Source of the DNA: Macrocystis pyrifera
Taxonomy: Eukaryota > Sar > Phaeophyceae > Laminariales > Laminariaceae
Assembly (NCBI GenBank): GCA_031763025.1
Contig: JASSKH010000023.1
Location: 3,189,501-3,253,500 of the forward strand
Length of the DNA stretch: 64,000 nt
Reading direction: 5' to 3'
Shown here: piece after piece, positions 62,562 through 64,000 of the stretch
Position numbering within the stretch: position 1 is the stretch's first letter
How the letters are laid out: the number at the start of each line of letters is the position of its first letter
The notes under the pieces: generated by a model
The model's input: the letters and a program-made list of their open reading frames with translations, nothing else
The model's database searches: none
What the model was told of the DNA's origin: nothing
Translations under genes and position numbers: made by a program

Positions 62562-62884
62562 AGTACGTTGTTAGTGGGCGTCGAGTATCTTCCGACGAGG
62601 CCATCGTCTACGCCATGGAGGCCAGACTACGTGCGATTCAGGGCAGGTCCGAAAGTTTGGCAGCGATTGACCGCCAAATTATGAGGAACGAGCGTGTTCG
62701 CCCCAAGTTATTACTGGAAGTGCGTGGTCACGACGATGGCCGCAATACCAACGTTGACAACACTGCCGACGTCGACATCAACGGGGAAGTAAAATACGGC
62801 GTAGAGGTGGAGGAGGCAAAGGAAGAGGGGGACAAGGACGATGGCTGCGTCGCTCAGGTAGGCTTGTGTGTAAAGCAGAGATAG
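62402..62884 (+). CDS. Continuation of the Phe/Gly-rich gene in another frame
   Basis: Open frame with GENATFSASNDVGAIDSTI, then a helical part SSDEAIVYAMEARLRAIQG and an acidic tail EVEEAKEEGDKDDG. The style matches the preceding ORF, so a short intron or a one-base assembly error near 62350-62400 probably separates them. A donor-like CTCAG|GTAGGC lies at 62857. Confidence 0.4.
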   Translation: MEPAQSSQRVLGLRGENATFSASNDVGAIDSTIAPPIVPLIATSTATTIRKGVKYVVSGRRVSSDEAIVYAMEARLRAIQGRSESLAAIDRQIMRNERVRPKLLLEVRGHDDGRNTNVDNTADVDINGEVKYGVEVEEAKEEGDKDDGCVAQVGLCVKQR

Positions 62885-62889
62885 ATGCG

Positions 62890-64000
62890 TTCAAGTGCCG
62901 TATGGAGACACTCATGTGGTCCGACCCCGTTCCGTCTATTGTTATTGAAAATTAAGTAGTACACGGCGCTTCGCTCCGCGGGCAGCTCCCCCTACCCGCT
63001 ACGCTCGCTCACGAGGAAGAGAACAAAATGCGAGTGAAACAGACACAGAGGTTCACGGTTTTAAATGGAAACTGACGACTTGCGAAGGCGAAGAGCTCCA
63101 TGCTAAAAATGTTTGTAGGCCGGGAAGATTTCGATTCTTAGAACTCTAAATGTGAGATGGGTGTATCTCAGGTTCGACCTGGGTCTGCAGCAAGCTTCTC
63201 TTTCGGTAAGGTGTAGCGTGGAGGACACGCCAGGTATAGGTGAGGCTCGGCACGGTCAGCCGAGCAGAAGTGATCATGAAGCATGACGCAAGTCATCTCA
63301 CATGACAGTCATCAGCAATTACTTGGTGATGGAGGCTGATAATTCCCCGCCTCAACTATCATCAGATCTACGGAGATCTGCGGCCACTTTTAGTACAAGA
63401 GTCAATATCCACGATAACGGATGAACCACTGACTGTAGAGTAACGACCTGAGACTCACATAAAATGCTGAAAAAAAAAAGGTTTTGTAGCCCGGGCAGTT
63501 TTCGAAGTCTTGGTTCGATTAGAGAACACATCGAGCTGTACAACTCCACGACATGCTGGCTCTCGCCCAAACTCTGTCTGCTTGCTGGCGTTATCGCCCT
63601 CTGATCAGCACGTACTTGCGTTTCTGCTTTGTGCAGGGCTTATTGCGCTGTGTTGTGCTGCTTTGTGCTTCCGGTAGATGCTCGACGACAACATGTTCGT
63701 ACGTAAAAAATAGAGGTCAAAAAACAAAATTGGAAAGAGAAAGCTCTTCTGAAAAAGGACATAACTCGCTGGCAAGTATTATAGAAGGCGTTGTCCAAGG
63801 AAGAGCTTTGAGGGGCCAGGGACGTGCCAACGAAGTCCGCTGAGGAAGAAAGACAAACACACTGAGTCTATGCCGGTTAGGGTTTTGTGTATTCACTTTC
63901 TGGTGGCGTATCGATACCAGGAGTCGCTTCTATTTGTATAGTGCCTTGAGCTCCTGGAGCGATGAAACTGGTCATGAATACCGAACGATCCCTGTTGACC
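62890..64000. other. No supported gene
   Basis: Unique sequence. A GGTTCGACCTGGGT motif at 63171 resembles a Pol III B box without a matching A box. Confidence 0.35.

Noticed and set aside
63150..63190. Possible tRNA gene
   Set aside because: A B-box-like GGTTCGACCT is present, but there is no A box at the right distance and no cloverleaf.

Overview
This is a eukaryotic nuclear window. It has spliced genes with GT-AG introns, GC-rich exons carrying Gly/Ala/His homopolymer inserts, abundant minisatellites and several transposon families. Nothing in it looks bacterial, organellar or viral. The style resembles large stramenopile-alga genomes such as brown algae, but no gene here fixes the taxonomy; that is inference.

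Left 37 kb, minus strand: one very large gene runs from the start codon near 36976 down to at least 1170. Its product is recognisable from end to end as TRAPPC8 (Trs85), a subunit of the TRAPP vesicle-tethering complex. I could place 27 exons, with reading phases that agree across nearly all junctions. One exon between 7913 and 4398 is missing from the model, the last C-terminal exon was not found, and one exon carries a G13 run that breaks the frame. The introns are crowded with repeats.

Repeats: (1) at least 16 copies of a ~105-bp palindromic MITE with TA target-site duplications, including one nested inside another and one inside a LINE; (2) a non-LTR retrotransposon (LINE) and a SINE-like family that share their last ~75 bp and sit almost always between runs of C, so they appear to be inserted into, or tailed by, poly(C); (3) a Harbinger-like TIR element with TGA target duplications; (4) smaller TIR families; (5) many degenerate tandem repeats with 5-10-bp motifs; (6) tRNA-like modules near 37.4-38.6 kb. 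Long G/C homopolymers of up to 77 bases punctuate the left half.

Right 27 kb: fewer MITEs and more unique sequence. It holds a three-copy tandem SINE array (47.98-49.23 kb), a ~65-bp satellite (49.8-50.5 kb), the longest LINE copy (about 51.45-55.91 kb, decayed and interrupted by a Harbinger-like element) and several plus-strand gene fragments of unknown function. These are a signal-peptide exon at 45225, a signal-peptide plus coiled-coil gene from 57434, an ORF ending in a membrane anchor (59794-60312), and a Phe/Gly-rich ORF with an internal duplication (61171-62561). These models are partial; only their visible properties are described.
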